The notes under the pieces were generated by a model. That model saw only the letters and a program-made list of their open reading frames with translations. It made no database searches and was not told where the DNA came from. A stretch of DNA of 64,000 nucleotides, from contig CAMVDB010000003.1 in NCBI GenBank assembly GCA_947166135.1, positions 1 to 64,000 of the forward strand. Direction: 5' to 3'. The stretch comes from an uncultured Clostridia bacterium (GTDB taxonomy: Bacteria; Bacillota; Clostridia; Oscillospirales; Acutalibacteraceae). How positions within the stretch are numbered: position 1 is the first letter of the stretch; each line of letters starts with the position of its first letter. The position numbers and the translations under genes were made by a program. Shown in pieces: positions 9,812 to 19,852 of the stretch.

Positions 9812-10603
9812 ATGATGAAGATGGTACAGCATATCAGCGTGAACGGTATCGAGATGGATTATGACCGCTTCGGCACGGGGGAGAGGGCTTTCGTTATCCT
9901 CCCGGGTCTCGGCGTGAAGAGCGTGATGCTGACCGCGAAGGCGGTCGAGGCGGCGTACAGCATGTTCGGCGAAAAATACACGGTGTATCTCTTTGACAGG
10001 CGGTCGAATATGCCCGATCCGTATCCCATCCGTCAGATCGCGCATGATACCGCCGTCGTGATGGAGGCGCTCGGGATCGAGGGTGCGGATGTGTTCGGCG
10101 CGTCGCTGGGCGGCATGATCGCCATGTCCCTTGCGCTTGAGAAGCCCCGGCTGGTTCGCCGTATGGTGCTCGGCTCCACGATGGCGAGGATCAACCCTGA
10201 GATCAGCGGCATCGGCAGGTGGCTTGAGCTCGCGCGCTCAGGCGATATGGAGGGGCTGACCGCCAGCTTTCTCGACAACCTCTTCTCCGAGAATACGCTC
10301 GGTCAGTTCAAGGAACTGCTTGTCCATATAAATGATGACGCGACCGAAAACGATATCGCGCGCTTCATCATCCAAGGTAACGCGATACAGGAGTTCGATG
10401 TGCTCGATGAGCTGCCTGCGATCACCTGCCCGACGCTGGTGATCGGTGCAAAGGGGGATAAGCTGATCCCTGCCGAAAACTCCCGCGCGATCGCCGAGGC
10501 TCTCGGCGGCGAGCTGTATATGTACGGCACGGAGTACGCTCACTGCGTATTCGATGAAGCGCCCGATTATAAACAGCGGATGATGGACTTCTTCGGCGAA
10601 TAG
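9812..10603 (+). CDS. Alpha/beta hydrolase
   Basis: VILPGLGVKS, GASLGGMIAMSLAL nucleophile elbow, catalytic His YAHCVFDE. Confidence 0.85.
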   Translation: MMKMVQHISVNGIEMDYDRFGTGERAFVILPGLGVKSVMLTAKAVEAAYSMFGEKYTVYLFDRRSNMPDPYPIRQIAHDTAVVMEALGIEGADVFGASLGGMIAMSLALEKPRLVRRMVLGSTMARINPEISGIGRWLELARSGDMEGLTASFLDNLFSENTLGQFKELLVHINDDATENDIARFIIQGNAIQEFDVLDELPAITCPTLVIGAKGDKLIPAENSRAIAEALGGELYMYGTEYAHCVFDEAPDYKQRMMDFFGE

Positions 10604-10684
10604 TGAATGGTGAATGATGGTGAGAGGGCTGCGCCCTCACCCGTTTTTAATATATCAACGTTCAGTACTAATTTGAAGTAGAAT

Positions 10685-11584
10685 ATGGTGCACTATTATT
10701 CTTTAAACGAATATTACAATCAAAAATACGGGAAGAAGGTCTATAAGCTCGCGATCAGCGGCGGGATGACCTGTCCCAACCGTGACGGCTCGCTGGATAC
10801 CCGAGGCTGTATCTTCTGTGCGGGCGGTTCGGGTGACTTCGCCGAGTCCTGCGCGCTGTCTGTGTCCGAACAGCTCGAAAGAGCCAAGAGCCGCGTTGCG
10901 AAAAAGACCCCCGGCGGCGCCTATATCGCCTACTTCCAGCCCTATACCAACACCTATGCGGACGTTGCGTATCTGCGGCGCATCTTTCGTGAGGCGATCG
11001 CTCCCGATGACATCGTCGGGCTGAGTATCGCGACCCGCCCCGACTGCCTCGGCGGCGACGTGATCGCCCTGCTGTGTGAGCTGAACACACGCAAGCCCGT
11101 GACCGTAGAGCTGGGACTCCAGACCATCCACGAGACCACCGCCGCCTATATCCGCCGCGGTTATCCGCTGTCGGTCTACGATACGGCGGTCGCCGAGCTG
11201 CATGCAGCGGGGATCGAGGTCGTCACGCACCTTATCCTCGGCTTACCGGGGGAGAGTCCCGAGATGATGGAGGAGACCGTCCGCTATGTCGGACAGCTCA
11301 CCGACGGGATCAAGCTCCAGCTGCTCCACGTGCTCGAGGGAACCGACCTCGCCGACGCGTATCTGAAAGGCGCTTTCGAAACGCTCACGCTCGAACAGTA
11401 TACGGATATCCTCTGCCGCTGTATCGGGCTGTTGCCTGCGCATGTCGTCATCCATCGGCTGACGGGCGACGGCGCCAAGAGCCGACTGATCGCCCCGCTG
11501 TGGAGCGCGGACAAAAAGCGCGTACTGAACGCCGTCAACCGTGAATTTGAACGCCGACAGGTGATTCAGGGCTCGCTTTTATAA
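10685..11584 (+). CDS. TIGR01212-type radical SAM protein (YhcC-like)
   Basis: LAISGGMTCPNRDGSLDTRGCIFC, PYTNTYADVAYLRRIF, THLILGLPGES. Confidence 0.87.
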   Translation: MVHYYSLNEYYNQKYGKKVYKLAISGGMTCPNRDGSLDTRGCIFCAGGSGDFAESCALSVSEQLERAKSRVAKKTPGGAYIAYFQPYTNTYADVAYLRRIFREAIAPDDIVGLSIATRPDCLGGDVIALLCELNTRKPVTVELGLQTIHETTAAYIRRGYPLSVYDTAVAELHAAGIEVVTHLILGLPGESPEMMEETVRYVGQLTDGIKLQLLHVLEGTDLADAYLKGAFETLTLEQYTDILCRCIGLLPAHVVIHRLTGDGAKSRLIAPLWSADKKRVLNAVNREFERRQVIQGSLL

Positions 11585-11712
11585 TTCGGTATCAGAAAAA
11601 TAAATTTGTTAACAGATTGTGATAATTCTAAATTGGAAATATACGGATAATCTGTTGTGATATACTTTTCCACATCACAGAAACGAATGAAACCCGAGAG
11701 GATGTGTAATAG

Positions 11713-12486
11713 ATGAGAGGAATCCGCTGTACCCTAACAGCGATCATGCTGTGCCTTGTACTGACGCTCGCCGGATGCAAGGCAGTCGTCGATAAACAGA
11801 GAGCCACCGAGCTCCCGACCGAAGCGGCCGTCGTCGAGACGACGGCAGTCGATAACGGCTACGACAATACATCTCCCAAGACCGCCGAATGGTTTGACAA
11901 CGCGGTGCTGGTCGGTGACAGCGTCACCCTCAAGCTCAGTTACTACTGCGCCGATCATCCCGAGGCACTGGGTAAGGCGGAGTTTTTCTGCGCGGGCAGT
12001 CTGGGCTATACCAACGCCCTGTGGACGCTTGACGACCCCAACGCGGTGCATCCCTACTATCAGGGAGAAGTACACCTGACTGAGGAGTGCAGCTCGCTGA
12101 CCGGTAAACCGAACGTCTTTATCATGCTGGGCATGAACGATATCGGACTCTACGGTACCACGGGCGCGATGGACAGCTGTAAACAGCTCGTTCAGCGCAT
12201 CCTTCAAAAGACCCCCTCGGCGAAGATCTATATCCAGTCCGTGACGCCGATCATCGCCGATAAACAGCAGGATAACTTCAACAATAACCTCGTCAAGGAG
12301 TTCAACGGCATGCTCAAGACCTACTGTGAACAGAGCGGCTACAAGTACCTCGATGTGTTCTCCGCGCTTGCCGATCAGGATGGTAACCTGCCGCTTGATT
12401 ACTGCAGCGATCCCGATAACATGGGTCTGCACTTCAACGATACTTCTTGTCAGATCTGGGTGGAGTATCTGAAAAATAACGCATGA
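11713..12486 (+). CDS. SGNH/GDSL-type lipoprotein hydrolase
   Basis: Lipobox LTLAGC, VLVGDSVTLKLSYY, FIMLGMNDIGLYGT, GLHFND. Confidence 0.8.
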   Translation: MRGIRCTLTAIMLCLVLTLAGCKAVVDKQRATELPTEAAVVETTAVDNGYDNTSPKTAEWFDNAVLVGDSVTLKLSYYCADHPEALGKAEFFCAGSLGYTNALWTLDDPNAVHPYYQGEVHLTEECSSLTGKPNVFIMLGMNDIGLYGTTGAMDSCKQLVQRILQKTPSAKIYIQSVTPIIADKQQDNFNNNLVKEFNGMLKTYCEQSGYKYLDVFSALADQDGNLPLDYCSDPDNMGLHFNDTSCQIWVEYLKNNA

Positions 12487-12496
12487 TCATGATTTT

Positions 12497-12526
12497 ACGG
12501 CAGCGTAGTTTGCGCTGCCGTTTTTT
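12497..12526 (+). terminator. Rho-independent terminator
   Basis: acggcagcgtagtttgcgctgccgttttttc. Confidence 0.85.
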
Positions 12527-12628
12527 CAAAATGTCATTGTGAGAGTGAATACAAATTGTCATTGCGAGGAGGGACAACGTCCCGACGCGGCAATCTCAAC
12601 CGATTAAACATCATCGCGAGGGTTTTAG

Positions 12629-12909
12629 CCTAGGGTGACTGCAATAATCCGAACCGTGGTTTTGACGGGCATATTTTCGCCTGTCCATTGTTAAAATCCT
12701 CGCGAACCCGTCAGGGTTCGCTGTGGTTTTGCCGCGGTCAGACAAAAATCTGCTCCGTCAAAACTCCGAAGGACTGAAAATGAGCAAGATTTCGAGCAAG
12801 TTTCGGTGCAGAAAGTGCAGGCAGGCTGGCGCCTGCCAAGATTGATAAGCCGAAAATTGCCGAAATAATGCCATTTTCAGCAGGTTCGAATTATTACAGT
12901 CACCCTAGG
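12629..12909. mobile_element. MITE-like element, 281 bp, 27-bp terminal inverted repeats
   Basis: CCTAGGGTGACTGCAATAATCCGAACC (12629-12655) versus reverse complement of 12883-12909, 25/27 matches; no ORF inside. Confidence 0.8.
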
Positions 12910-12948
12910 CGATTCCAACCGATATACAGTTCAGAAAGGTGAGTGTCT

Positions 12949-15132
12949 ATGGCACGCAACTACAGTACAGGCGAGGTCAAGCGGCTCAGGCGGAAGTATG
13001 AGGAGCTGTACGCAAAGCTCAGACAGCTCGACAGCCTTGCCGACCGCTCTTATCAAGAGATCACCGCGGCTACCGCGAAGATCGCGGGCAGCGACTCGAT
13101 GGAGCTGCTCGAAGCTATCCCCGTCGACGAGCTCAACCGCGAGAAGAAGGGCATCCGCGTCAAGGCTCTGCACGACGCGGGCTTCCATACCGTCGCCGAT
13201 ATCGTCAAGGCGAATGTACACCGTATCTCCGCAATCAACGGCATCAGCCCCGAGGGCGCGCAGGCGATCAAGCAGGCGGCGGCAGAGCTCGCGCAGACCG
13301 CTCAGAGCGGCACGAAGATCAGACTGAGCGCCGACGATAAGAATCCCGATTCGACCGCGCTGGTGACGGCGCTGTGCAAGTATAAGCATATCCGCTCCGC
13401 TGTCGACGCCGCGTCGCAGTTCCGTCAGAACTACGATACCGTTCTGACCCAGGCGATGACAGCCTCAAAGCCCGCCTCGGGCGGCATCCGCTGGCTCTTT
13501 ACGTCAAGCGCGAAGAAGGATGAAGCTGACGCCGCCTGTGACGCGCTCGCGCAGATCCTGTCCGATACGAACCTCGCGCCGCTGAACCGTGAGCTCGAGG
13601 TGCTTCGTCAGTTCACCTTTACCACCTCCAAGGATGCGTGGGATGATTTTTCCCGCGACAGCATCAGCTATATCAACATCCTCGAGAACATCGAGCCCGA
13701 CCGCGTCGGCTCGGGCGACGGCGTTTACGGGCTTCCCGAAGAGCTTGCCGAGTCGGTCGCCGACGTTGAGCTCGATCTGACGGGCTTGCGTTGTACCCTG
13801 CGCCGTTATCAGGAGTGGGGCGTGAAGTACGCGGTCGCCCAGCGCCGTATCCTGCTCGGCGACGAGATGGGTCTCGGCAAGACCGTGCAGGCGATCGCCG
13901 TGATGGTACACCTGCGCAACAAGGGCGGTACGCATTTCGCGGTCGTCTGTCCCGCTTCTGTACTGACCAACTGGTGCCGTGAGATCGCAAAGCACAGCGA
14001 CCTCTCCGTCATCAAGGTTCACGGTAACGGCAAGGAAGCCGCCTTACAGCAGTGGCTGACCGACGGCGGCGTAGCGGTCACGACCTATGAAACGACCGCC
14101 GTATTCGACCTTGCCGACGCCTTTCGCCTGACCATGCTGACCGTGGATGAGGCGCATTATATCAAGAATCCCTCCGCTCAGCGCACCGGCAACGTCAAGC
14201 GCCTGTGCGAGCATGCCGAACGGCTGTTGTTCATGACCGGTACCGCGCTCGAGAATCGGGTAGGGGAGATGGCGACTTTGATCAACATCCTCAACCTCGA
14301 CGTATCCAAGGAGATCCAACCCATGCTGTCGCTTTCCTCCGCGCCTCAGTTCCGCGAGGCGGTCGCGCCGGTATATTACCGCCGCAAGCGCGAGGACGTC
14401 CTCACCGAGCTTCCCGAGCTGGTCGAGAGCATGGAGTGGTGCAACCTGCAGCCCGAGGAGAAGAAGGTCTATCAGGAGGCGCTTTCGGAGTCGAACTTCA
14501 TGGCGGCGAGGCGCGTCTCATGGAACGTGGACGATCTCTCCAAGTCCTCCAAGGCACAGCGCATGCTGGAGATCATCGAGGACGCGCGTGAGCAGGACCG
14601 CAAGGTGCTGATCTTCTCCTTCTTCCTCGATACGGTCGGTAAGATCTGCGCGCTCCTCGGCGAAAATGCCATGGAGCCCATCACCGGCTCCGTGACCCCG
14701 ATGCGCCGTCAGGAGATCATCGACGAGTTCGATAAGGCGCCCGCCGGTACCGCGCTGGTTGCTCAGATCCAGTCCGGCGGTACGGGGCTGAACATCCAGA
14801 GCGCCTCGGTCGTCATCCTGTGCGAGCCTCAGCTCAAGCCTTCGATCGAGAACCAGGCGATCTCCCGCGCTTACCGTATGGGTCAGGCGCGTTCGGTGCT
14901 GGTGTACCGACTGCTGTGTGACGATACCATCGACGAGCGGATCATGGATATCCTCGCCGAGAAGCAGGGCGAGTTTGACGCCTTCGCCGACGAGAGCAAG
15001 GCGGCTGACGATACCCTCGAGCTGGATAAGGCGGCGATCGCCGACATCATGCAGGCGGAACAAGCCGCGAACGGAGAACGAATAATGGTGAATGGAGAAT
15101 GGAGAATGGAGAACGGTGTTGGGAAAGCCTGA
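12949..15132 (+). CDS. SNF2/Swi2 family DEAD/DEAH helicase
   Basis: LGDEMGLGKTVQAIA, VDEAHYIKN, FMTGTALENR, QSGGTGLNIQ, AISRAYRMGQ; SD upstream of the ATG at 12949. Confidence 0.9.
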   Translation: MARNYSTGEVKRLRRKYEELYAKLRQLDSLADRSYQEITAATAKIAGSDSMELLEAIPVDELNREKKGIRVKALHDAGFHTVADIVKANVHRISAINGISPEGAQAIKQAAAELAQTAQSGTKIRLSADDKNPDSTALVTALCKYKHIRSAVDAASQFRQNYDTVLTQAMTASKPASGGIRWLFTSSAKKDEADAACDALAQILSDTNLAPLNRELEVLRQFTFTTSKDAWDDFSRDSISYINILENIEPDRVGSGDGVYGLPEELAESVADVELDLTGLRCTLRRYQEWGVKYAVAQRRILLGDEMGLGKTVQAIAVMVHLRNKGGTHFAVVCPASVLTNWCREIAKHSDLSVIKVHGNGKEAALQQWLTDGGVAVTTYETTAVFDLADAFRLTMLTVDEAHYIKNPSAQRTGNVKRLCEHAERLLFMTGTALENRVGEMATLINILNLDVSKEIQPMLSLSSAPQFREAVAPVYYRRKREDVLTELPELVESMEWCNLQPEEKKVYQEALSESNFMAARRVSWNVDDLSKSSKAQRMLEIIEDAREQDRKVLIFSFFLDTVGKICALLGENAMEPITGSVTPMRRQEIIDEFDKAPAGTALVAQIQSGGTGLNIQSASVVILCEPQLKPSIENQAISRAYRMGQARSVLVYRLLCDDTIDERIMDILAEKQGEFDAFADESKAADDTLELDKAAIADIMQAEQAANGERIMVNGEWRMENGVGKA
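15068..15118. repeat. Heptamer repeat cluster, forming the last codons of the helicase gene
   Basis: gaacggagaacgaataatggtgaatggagaatggagaatggagaacgg. Confidence 0.85.
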
Positions 15133-15167
15133 CGGCTTTTGGATTGATATAACAGCTTCTATATTCA

Positions 15168-15208
15168 AACGTCTGCGACTCTATGTAGGGTCGCAGACGT
15201 TGTTTCTT
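15168..15208. terminator. Terminator between convergent genes
   Basis: aacgtctgcgactctatgtagggtcgcagacgttgtttcttt, 12-bp stem. Confidence 0.85.
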
Positions 15209-15245
15209 TATCAAAGTATTATTAATCAGGTGCGGACAGCGTCCG

Positions 15246-15297
15246 CCATTCACCATTCGCCATTCACCATTCACCGTTCACCATTCTCCATTCACCT
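15246..15297. repeat. Heptamer repeat cluster in opposite orientation to 15068-15118
   Basis: cattcaccattcgccattcaccattcaccgttcaccattctccattcacc. Confidence 0.85.
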
Positions 15298-17868
15298 TTT
15301 ATCTATGATCTCCCTGATCTCTGATTCGGCTTTTTGGATCTCTTCGAAGAATTCGCGGCAGCTTACGCGGATGGCGCCGTTGCCGAGGATGATCAGCTGT
15401 TCCATCCCGTCGGAGGTCACGACGCGCACGCGGTTGTTCTTCGCGAGCTCATACGACGCGCGCTCGATGTACATATCGGCGGTCTCCGCCTCCTTGGTAT
15501 AGACGACGGTGATGTTGTTGATTTTCTCGACCTCACGGTCATGCCCCTTGATCTTGTAGGCGTCATACACGAGGATCAGCTCGCACTTCCTGTAGCCCTG
15601 ATAGTTGCAGAGTGTGTTTTCGAGCAGGGTGCGGGCGGTGTCCATATGCTCGCCGACAAGCTCTCTGAGGTTGTCCCACGAGTGGATGACGTTGTAGCCG
15701 TCTACTAAGACATACTCGACGCCGTTGTAGTCGGATGGGAGGTTCTTCTTCTTCTGCTTCTGATAATCGGGCGTTTTGTAGCGCTTCGGCTCGCTGTAGA
15801 CCTTGCGCCGTACCGGCCCGTAGGTCTGCTCGAAGATCTGCATCAGCTCCTTATCGAGCGCGAAGATGTCCTTCTGACTTTTGTAGCGGGAGAGATCGCG
15901 GGTGTTGAATGAAGATTCGGATGATTCTTTTTTAGAATTATCAAGAATACTCGGAAGGTGCATGTATCGCGGCACTTCATCCCACTTGACGGTATGACCC
16001 GCGCCGTGAGAGCAGAATACCGAGTCGGCGGTATTCTCGATGTCGCTGTCGGCGTCGTAGGCGAGCTGCGCGATCACCTCGTCGGCGTTGTGACAGGGCT
16101 CATAGCCCTTGAGCGTATAGCTCAGTCTGCCGTTGCCGCGGGTATACTGCACGACCTCCTTCGAGTACCCGCGCATCGCGGATACGGGAGCGGTGCCGAT
16201 CAGCAGGGCGTTCTCGCCGTCGGTCTCGGGCGGGGAGAAATCGCCGCCCATGCGGGTGATATCGGTCATCGCTCTGCCGATATTATCGGCGGGGACAGAG
16301 AGGACGAAGTCGTAGACCGGCTCTAACAGCACGCTTTCGGCTGAGCGGAGACCCTGACGTACGGCGCGGTAGGTCGCCTGGCGGAAGTCGCCGCCCTCGG
16401 TGTGCTTTGCGTGGGCTCTGCCCGCCTTGAGGATGATTTCCATATCGGTGATCGGCGATCCCGTCAGTACGCCGAGATGGGTCTTTTCATACAGATGCGT
16501 GAGGATCAGCCGCTGCCAGTTCTTGTCGAGCTCATCCTCCTTACATTCGCTTTTGAACAGCAGTCCGCTGTCGCGTTCGGCGGGCTTTAATAACAAATGT
16601 ACCTCGGCATAGTGCCTGAGCGGTTCGAAGTGCCCCACGCCCTCGACTGTGTCGCGGATGGTTTCTTTGTAGATGATGCTGCCCTGTCCGAAGCCGACCC
16701 GGAAGCCGAACCGCTCGGGGATCAGGCTCTGCAAAATCTCGAGCTGGATGTCACCCATCAGCTGCAGCTGGATGTCGCCGCTGCGTTCGTTGAGGCTGAC
16801 GTGCAGGGTCGGATCCTCCGCTTCGAGGATTCTCAGCTTCGCGAGCGCTGTATGTACGTCGATGGTATCGGGCAGGATCACCGAGTAGGTCAACACCGGC
16901 TCGAGCACCGGCAGCCCCGAGTCGCTCTCGGTACCTAAGCCGTCGCCGGGGCTCGTGAAGCTCAGTCCCGTGACCGCGCAGACCGTACCGCTTTCGGCGA
17001 TATCTGCGGCGGTGAATTTCTCACCCGAGTACAGGCGGATCTGGTTGACCTTCTCGCTGTCGGTGTTGTTGCGGGAGGCGGGGATATCCTTGACCCTGAG
17101 GCTGCCGCCGGTGATCTTCATGAAGGTCAGGCGGTTGCCGCGGTTATCCTCGCTGATCTTATAGACCTTCGCCGCGAAATCGTCGCCGTAGCGCGGCATC
17201 ACGGTATAGGCGTCGAGCGCTTGCAGGAGCTCTTCAACGCCACTGAGCCTGAGTGCGGAGCCGAACAGCACGGGGTAGAGCCTGCGCTCGCGAATCACGC
17301 GGACGATGTCTTCACGAGCGACCGTCTCGGTCTCGTAGTAGCTTTCGAGCAGCTTCTCATCGCATAAGGCGATATTCTCGTACAGCTCGTCCTTCTCGGC
17401 GGTGAAGTCGACGGCGCTGTCGCTGAGCTTCGACCTGATCTCGCTGAGCACGCGGTCTTTATCGGTGCCGTCCATATCCATTTTGTTGACAAAGAGGAAG
17501 CACGGCACGCGGTATTTTTTCAGGAGCTTCCAGAGGGTGACGGTGTGGCTCTGTACGCCGTCGGTGCCGCTGATGACGAGGATCGCGTAGTCAAGCACCT
17601 GAAGCGCGCGCTCCGTCTCGGCGGAAAAGTCCACATGTCCGGGGGTATCGAGGATGGTATAGCGGGCGCCGGGGGTGGTGAACACCGCCATCTTCGAGAA
17701 GATGGTGATGCCCCTGTCGCGCTCTAGCTGAAAGTTATCGAGAAAGGCGTTCTTGTGGTCGACGCGTCCGAGCTTGCTGAGCGCTCCCGAGAGGTACAGC
17801 ATCGCTTCGGTGAGGGTGGTTTTTCCCGAGTCAACATGCGCCAGCATCCCGACGGTGATCTGCTTCAT
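15292..17868 (-). CDS. TetM/EF-G-like ribosomal-protection-type GTPase fused to C-terminal YacP/NYN (Rae1-like) domain
   Basis: GMLAHVDSGKTTLTEAMLY, DTPGHVDF, NKMDMDGTD; C-terminus YVLVDGYNVIHSWDNLRELV...LILVYDAYKIKG...VVTSDGMEQLIILGNGAIRVS. Confidence 0.85.
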   Translation of the reverse strand: MKQITVGMLAHVDSGKTTLTEAMLYLSGALSKLGRVDHKNAFLDNFQLERDRGITIFSKMAVFTTPGARYTILDTPGHVDFSAETERALQVLDYAILVISGTDGVQSHTVTLWKLLKKYRVPCFLFVNKMDMDGTDKDRVLSEIRSKLSDSAVDFTAEKDELYENIALCDEKLLESYYETETVAREDIVRVIRERRLYPVLFGSALRLSGVEELLQALDAYTVMPRYGDDFAAKVYKISEDNRGNRLTFMKITGGSLRVKDIPASRNNTDSEKVNQIRLYSGEKFTAADIAESGTVCAVTGLSFTSPGDGLGTESDSGLPVLEPVLTYSVILPDTIDVHTALAKLRILEAEDPTLHVSLNERSGDIQLQLMGDIQLEILQSLIPERFGFRVGFGQGSIIYKETIRDTVEGVGHFEPLRHYAEVHLLLKPAERDSGLLFKSECKEDELDKNWQRLILTHLYEKTHLGVLTGSPITDMEIILKAGRAHAKHTEGGDFRQATYRAVRQGLRSAESVLLEPVYDFVLSVPADNIGRAMTDITRMGGDFSPPETDGENALLIGTAPVSAMRGYSKEVVQYTRGNGRLSYTLKGYEPCHNADEVIAQLAYDADSDIENTADSVFCSHGAGHTVKWDEVPRYMHLPSILDNSKKESSESSFNTRDLSRYKSQKDIFALDKELMQIFEQTYGPVRRKVYSEPKRYKTPDYQKQKKKNLPSDYNGVEYVLVDGYNVIHSWDNLRELVGEHMDTARTLLENTLCNYQGYRKCELILVYDAYKIKGHDREVEKINNITVVYTKEAETADMYIERASYELAKNNRVRVVTSDGMEQLIILGNGAIRVSCREFFEEIQKAESEIREIIDKR

Positions 17869-18109
17869 CCGTGTACCTCCTTTCTCATAACCGTGAAGTA
17901 ATCGTTTTCTGTCGGATCATTCTGCTGTTATTCTACCATGAATCCATGCTCCTTGCAAGAAGAATGATACCATATTTAGAGCTAAAAACGATCGGTTTCT
18001 GCAAAATATGACAAGATATTGTTTATAATTCTAATAAGTAAATATAGCCTATATAATATCATCTATAATAAACCAGTTAGCACAATCTCACTGTATGTTG
18101 GGGTAGAAT

Positions 18110-19774
18110 ATGGAGAAAGAACATCAGGCACGGCATTTTCGTGAAGAGCCTGTTCCCGCTCCTAAACGCAGCGGACCCGCTCATGCGGCGGGTAGGGTAC
18201 GAGCGGATAACGTCTCCCGCGCTTCGGATAAGGCTGATGTGGGGAAGAGGGCTGTGCGCGTTTCGACAGAGAACACAGCGCCGCGCAGAGCAACGCACGT
18301 CAACGTCGCCGATACGGTTACGTATCCCGGCAGAAGTAAGCCGAACGCCGTATCAAAGGTGACCGAAAAAGCGGGAAGTGCCGTCAATAAAATAAAAGAT
18401 AAGCTGAACGATCCCGATAACCCGCCGATCGAGCGTGCAAAGGGATTTTTCAGAGATTTTTCGTGGAAAAGAAGGTGGCCGGTCGTCGCCGTTGCCGCGA
18501 TGGCTCTCGTGGTTCTGGTCTTCACGATCGCGTCAGCCGCTTCATCTCATGTCGGCAACGTAAAGGGGCTCGAGGTGACCGGTACGACGAACGACTCCGT
18601 TACCCTACAGTGGGAGCGGGTCGAGCACGCCGACGGCTATAACGTCTATTCTCGAAAGACCGGCGACGAAAACTATGCCCAGGCGGGCGTGGTCATGGAG
18701 CCGAACCCGCCGACCTATACGGTGTCTAAGCTCGATCAGGCGAGCGAGTACAGCTTCTATGTCACGGCGTTCAACGATAAGTCGAAGAGCGGCGGTCATA
18801 CGGCGGTCGATTCCGTCTGGACTCTTCCGCAGAAAACCGATATCACCACGCTTTCATCCGATACCGAGGGCGTGATCCACGTTGAATGGCTCTCGAATCT
18901 GTCGGCGGCGGGCTTCGTCATCGAATACGCGAAGGCGGATACCGAGAACGCGGCGTATCAGCAGAAATGGATCGACGACGGCAGTATCAGCGCCGCCGAT
19001 ATCGAGGGCGTCGAGCCCTATATCACCTATAACGTCCGCGTCGCGCCCTATATCAACACCCCCGATAAGCTCATCGGCGATATGAGCGATATCAAGTCGG
19101 TGCAGGTACATATGGATATCCGTGAGGTAGCGTATAAGCCGCTCGATGAGTCAATCGACCCGAGCCGTCCGATGGTGGCGTTCACCTTTGACGACGGTCC
19201 GCTCAGCGGGGATTCGGGCGAACGAATCCTTGACACCCTTGAGCAGTACGGCGCGAAAGCGACCTTCTTCATGATCGGCTGTAACGTCGCCGATCACGCG
19301 GATAACCTCAGGCGAAAGGTTGAGCTCGGGATGGAGCTCGGCAACCATACATGGAATCATAAGAATTACGGCGAGGATGTGACCGCCGAGGATATCAGCA
19401 AGGCGAGCGATGCGATCTACAGCGTTACCGGGCAGTATCCCACCGCCTTCCGCTCCCCGGGAGGACTCACCACCGAGGCGATACAGCGCGAGTGCGCCGC
19501 GGAGGGCATGCCGCTCTACTACTGGACGGTCGATACCCGCGACTGGGATTCGCTCGACGCGAACGAGATCTATAACGAGACGATGAACCACGTCGAGGAC
19601 GGCGCGATCATCTTGATGCACGAGATCTACGATACGACCGCCGACGCATTGACGCGGATCGTCCCCGCGCTGGTTCAGCAGGGCTACCAGATCGTCACCT
19701 GTCATGACCTGATGGTCGCGAAAGGCGGGATCACCCCTGAACCGGGCACACAGTATTACAGCGCATACCGTTAA
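18110..19774 (+). CDS. Membrane-anchored polysaccharide deacetylase with FN3-like repeats
   Basis: TM segment VVAVAAMALVVLVFTIASA; two FN3-like modules; NodB motifs TFDDGPLSG, GNHTWNH, RSPGG. Confidence 0.88.
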   Translation: MEKEHQARHFREEPVPAPKRSGPAHAAGRVRADNVSRASDKADVGKRAVRVSTENTAPRRATHVNVADTVTYPGRSKPNAVSKVTEKAGSAVNKIKDKLNDPDNPPIERAKGFFRDFSWKRRWPVVAVAAMALVVLVFTIASAASSHVGNVKGLEVTGTTNDSVTLQWERVEHADGYNVYSRKTGDENYAQAGVVMEPNPPTYTVSKLDQASEYSFYVTAFNDKSKSGGHTAVDSVWTLPQKTDITTLSSDTEGVIHVEWLSNLSAAGFVIEYAKADTENAAYQQKWIDDGSISAADIEGVEPYITYNVRVAPYINTPDKLIGDMSDIKSVQVHMDIREVAYKPLDESIDPSRPMVAFTFDDGPLSGDSGERILDTLEQYGAKATFFMIGCNVADHADNLRRKVELGMELGNHTWNHKNYGEDVTAEDISKASDAIYSVTGQYPTAFRSPGGLTTEAIQRECAAEGMPLYYWTVDTRDWDSLDANEIYNETMNHVEDGAIILMHEIYDTTADALTRIVPALVQQGYQIVTCHDLMVAKGGITPEPGTQYYSAYR

Positions 19775-19782
19775 CTTGAAAC

Positions 19783-19814
19783 AAAGCTGCCGTATCGCTT
19801 TGCGGCAGCTTTTA
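19783..19814 (+). terminator. Rho-independent terminator
   Basis: aaagctgccgtatcgctttgcggcagctttta. Confidence 0.8.
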
Positions 19815-19852
19815 CTATGATAATGAAACGTTGATAACCCAAGGAGGAAACT

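Noticed and set aside
15292-17868. Calling the TetM-like protein a tetracycline resistance gene
   Set aside because: It is chromosomal in context, divergent, and carries a C-terminal NYN domain; resistance cannot be claimed without an MIC test.
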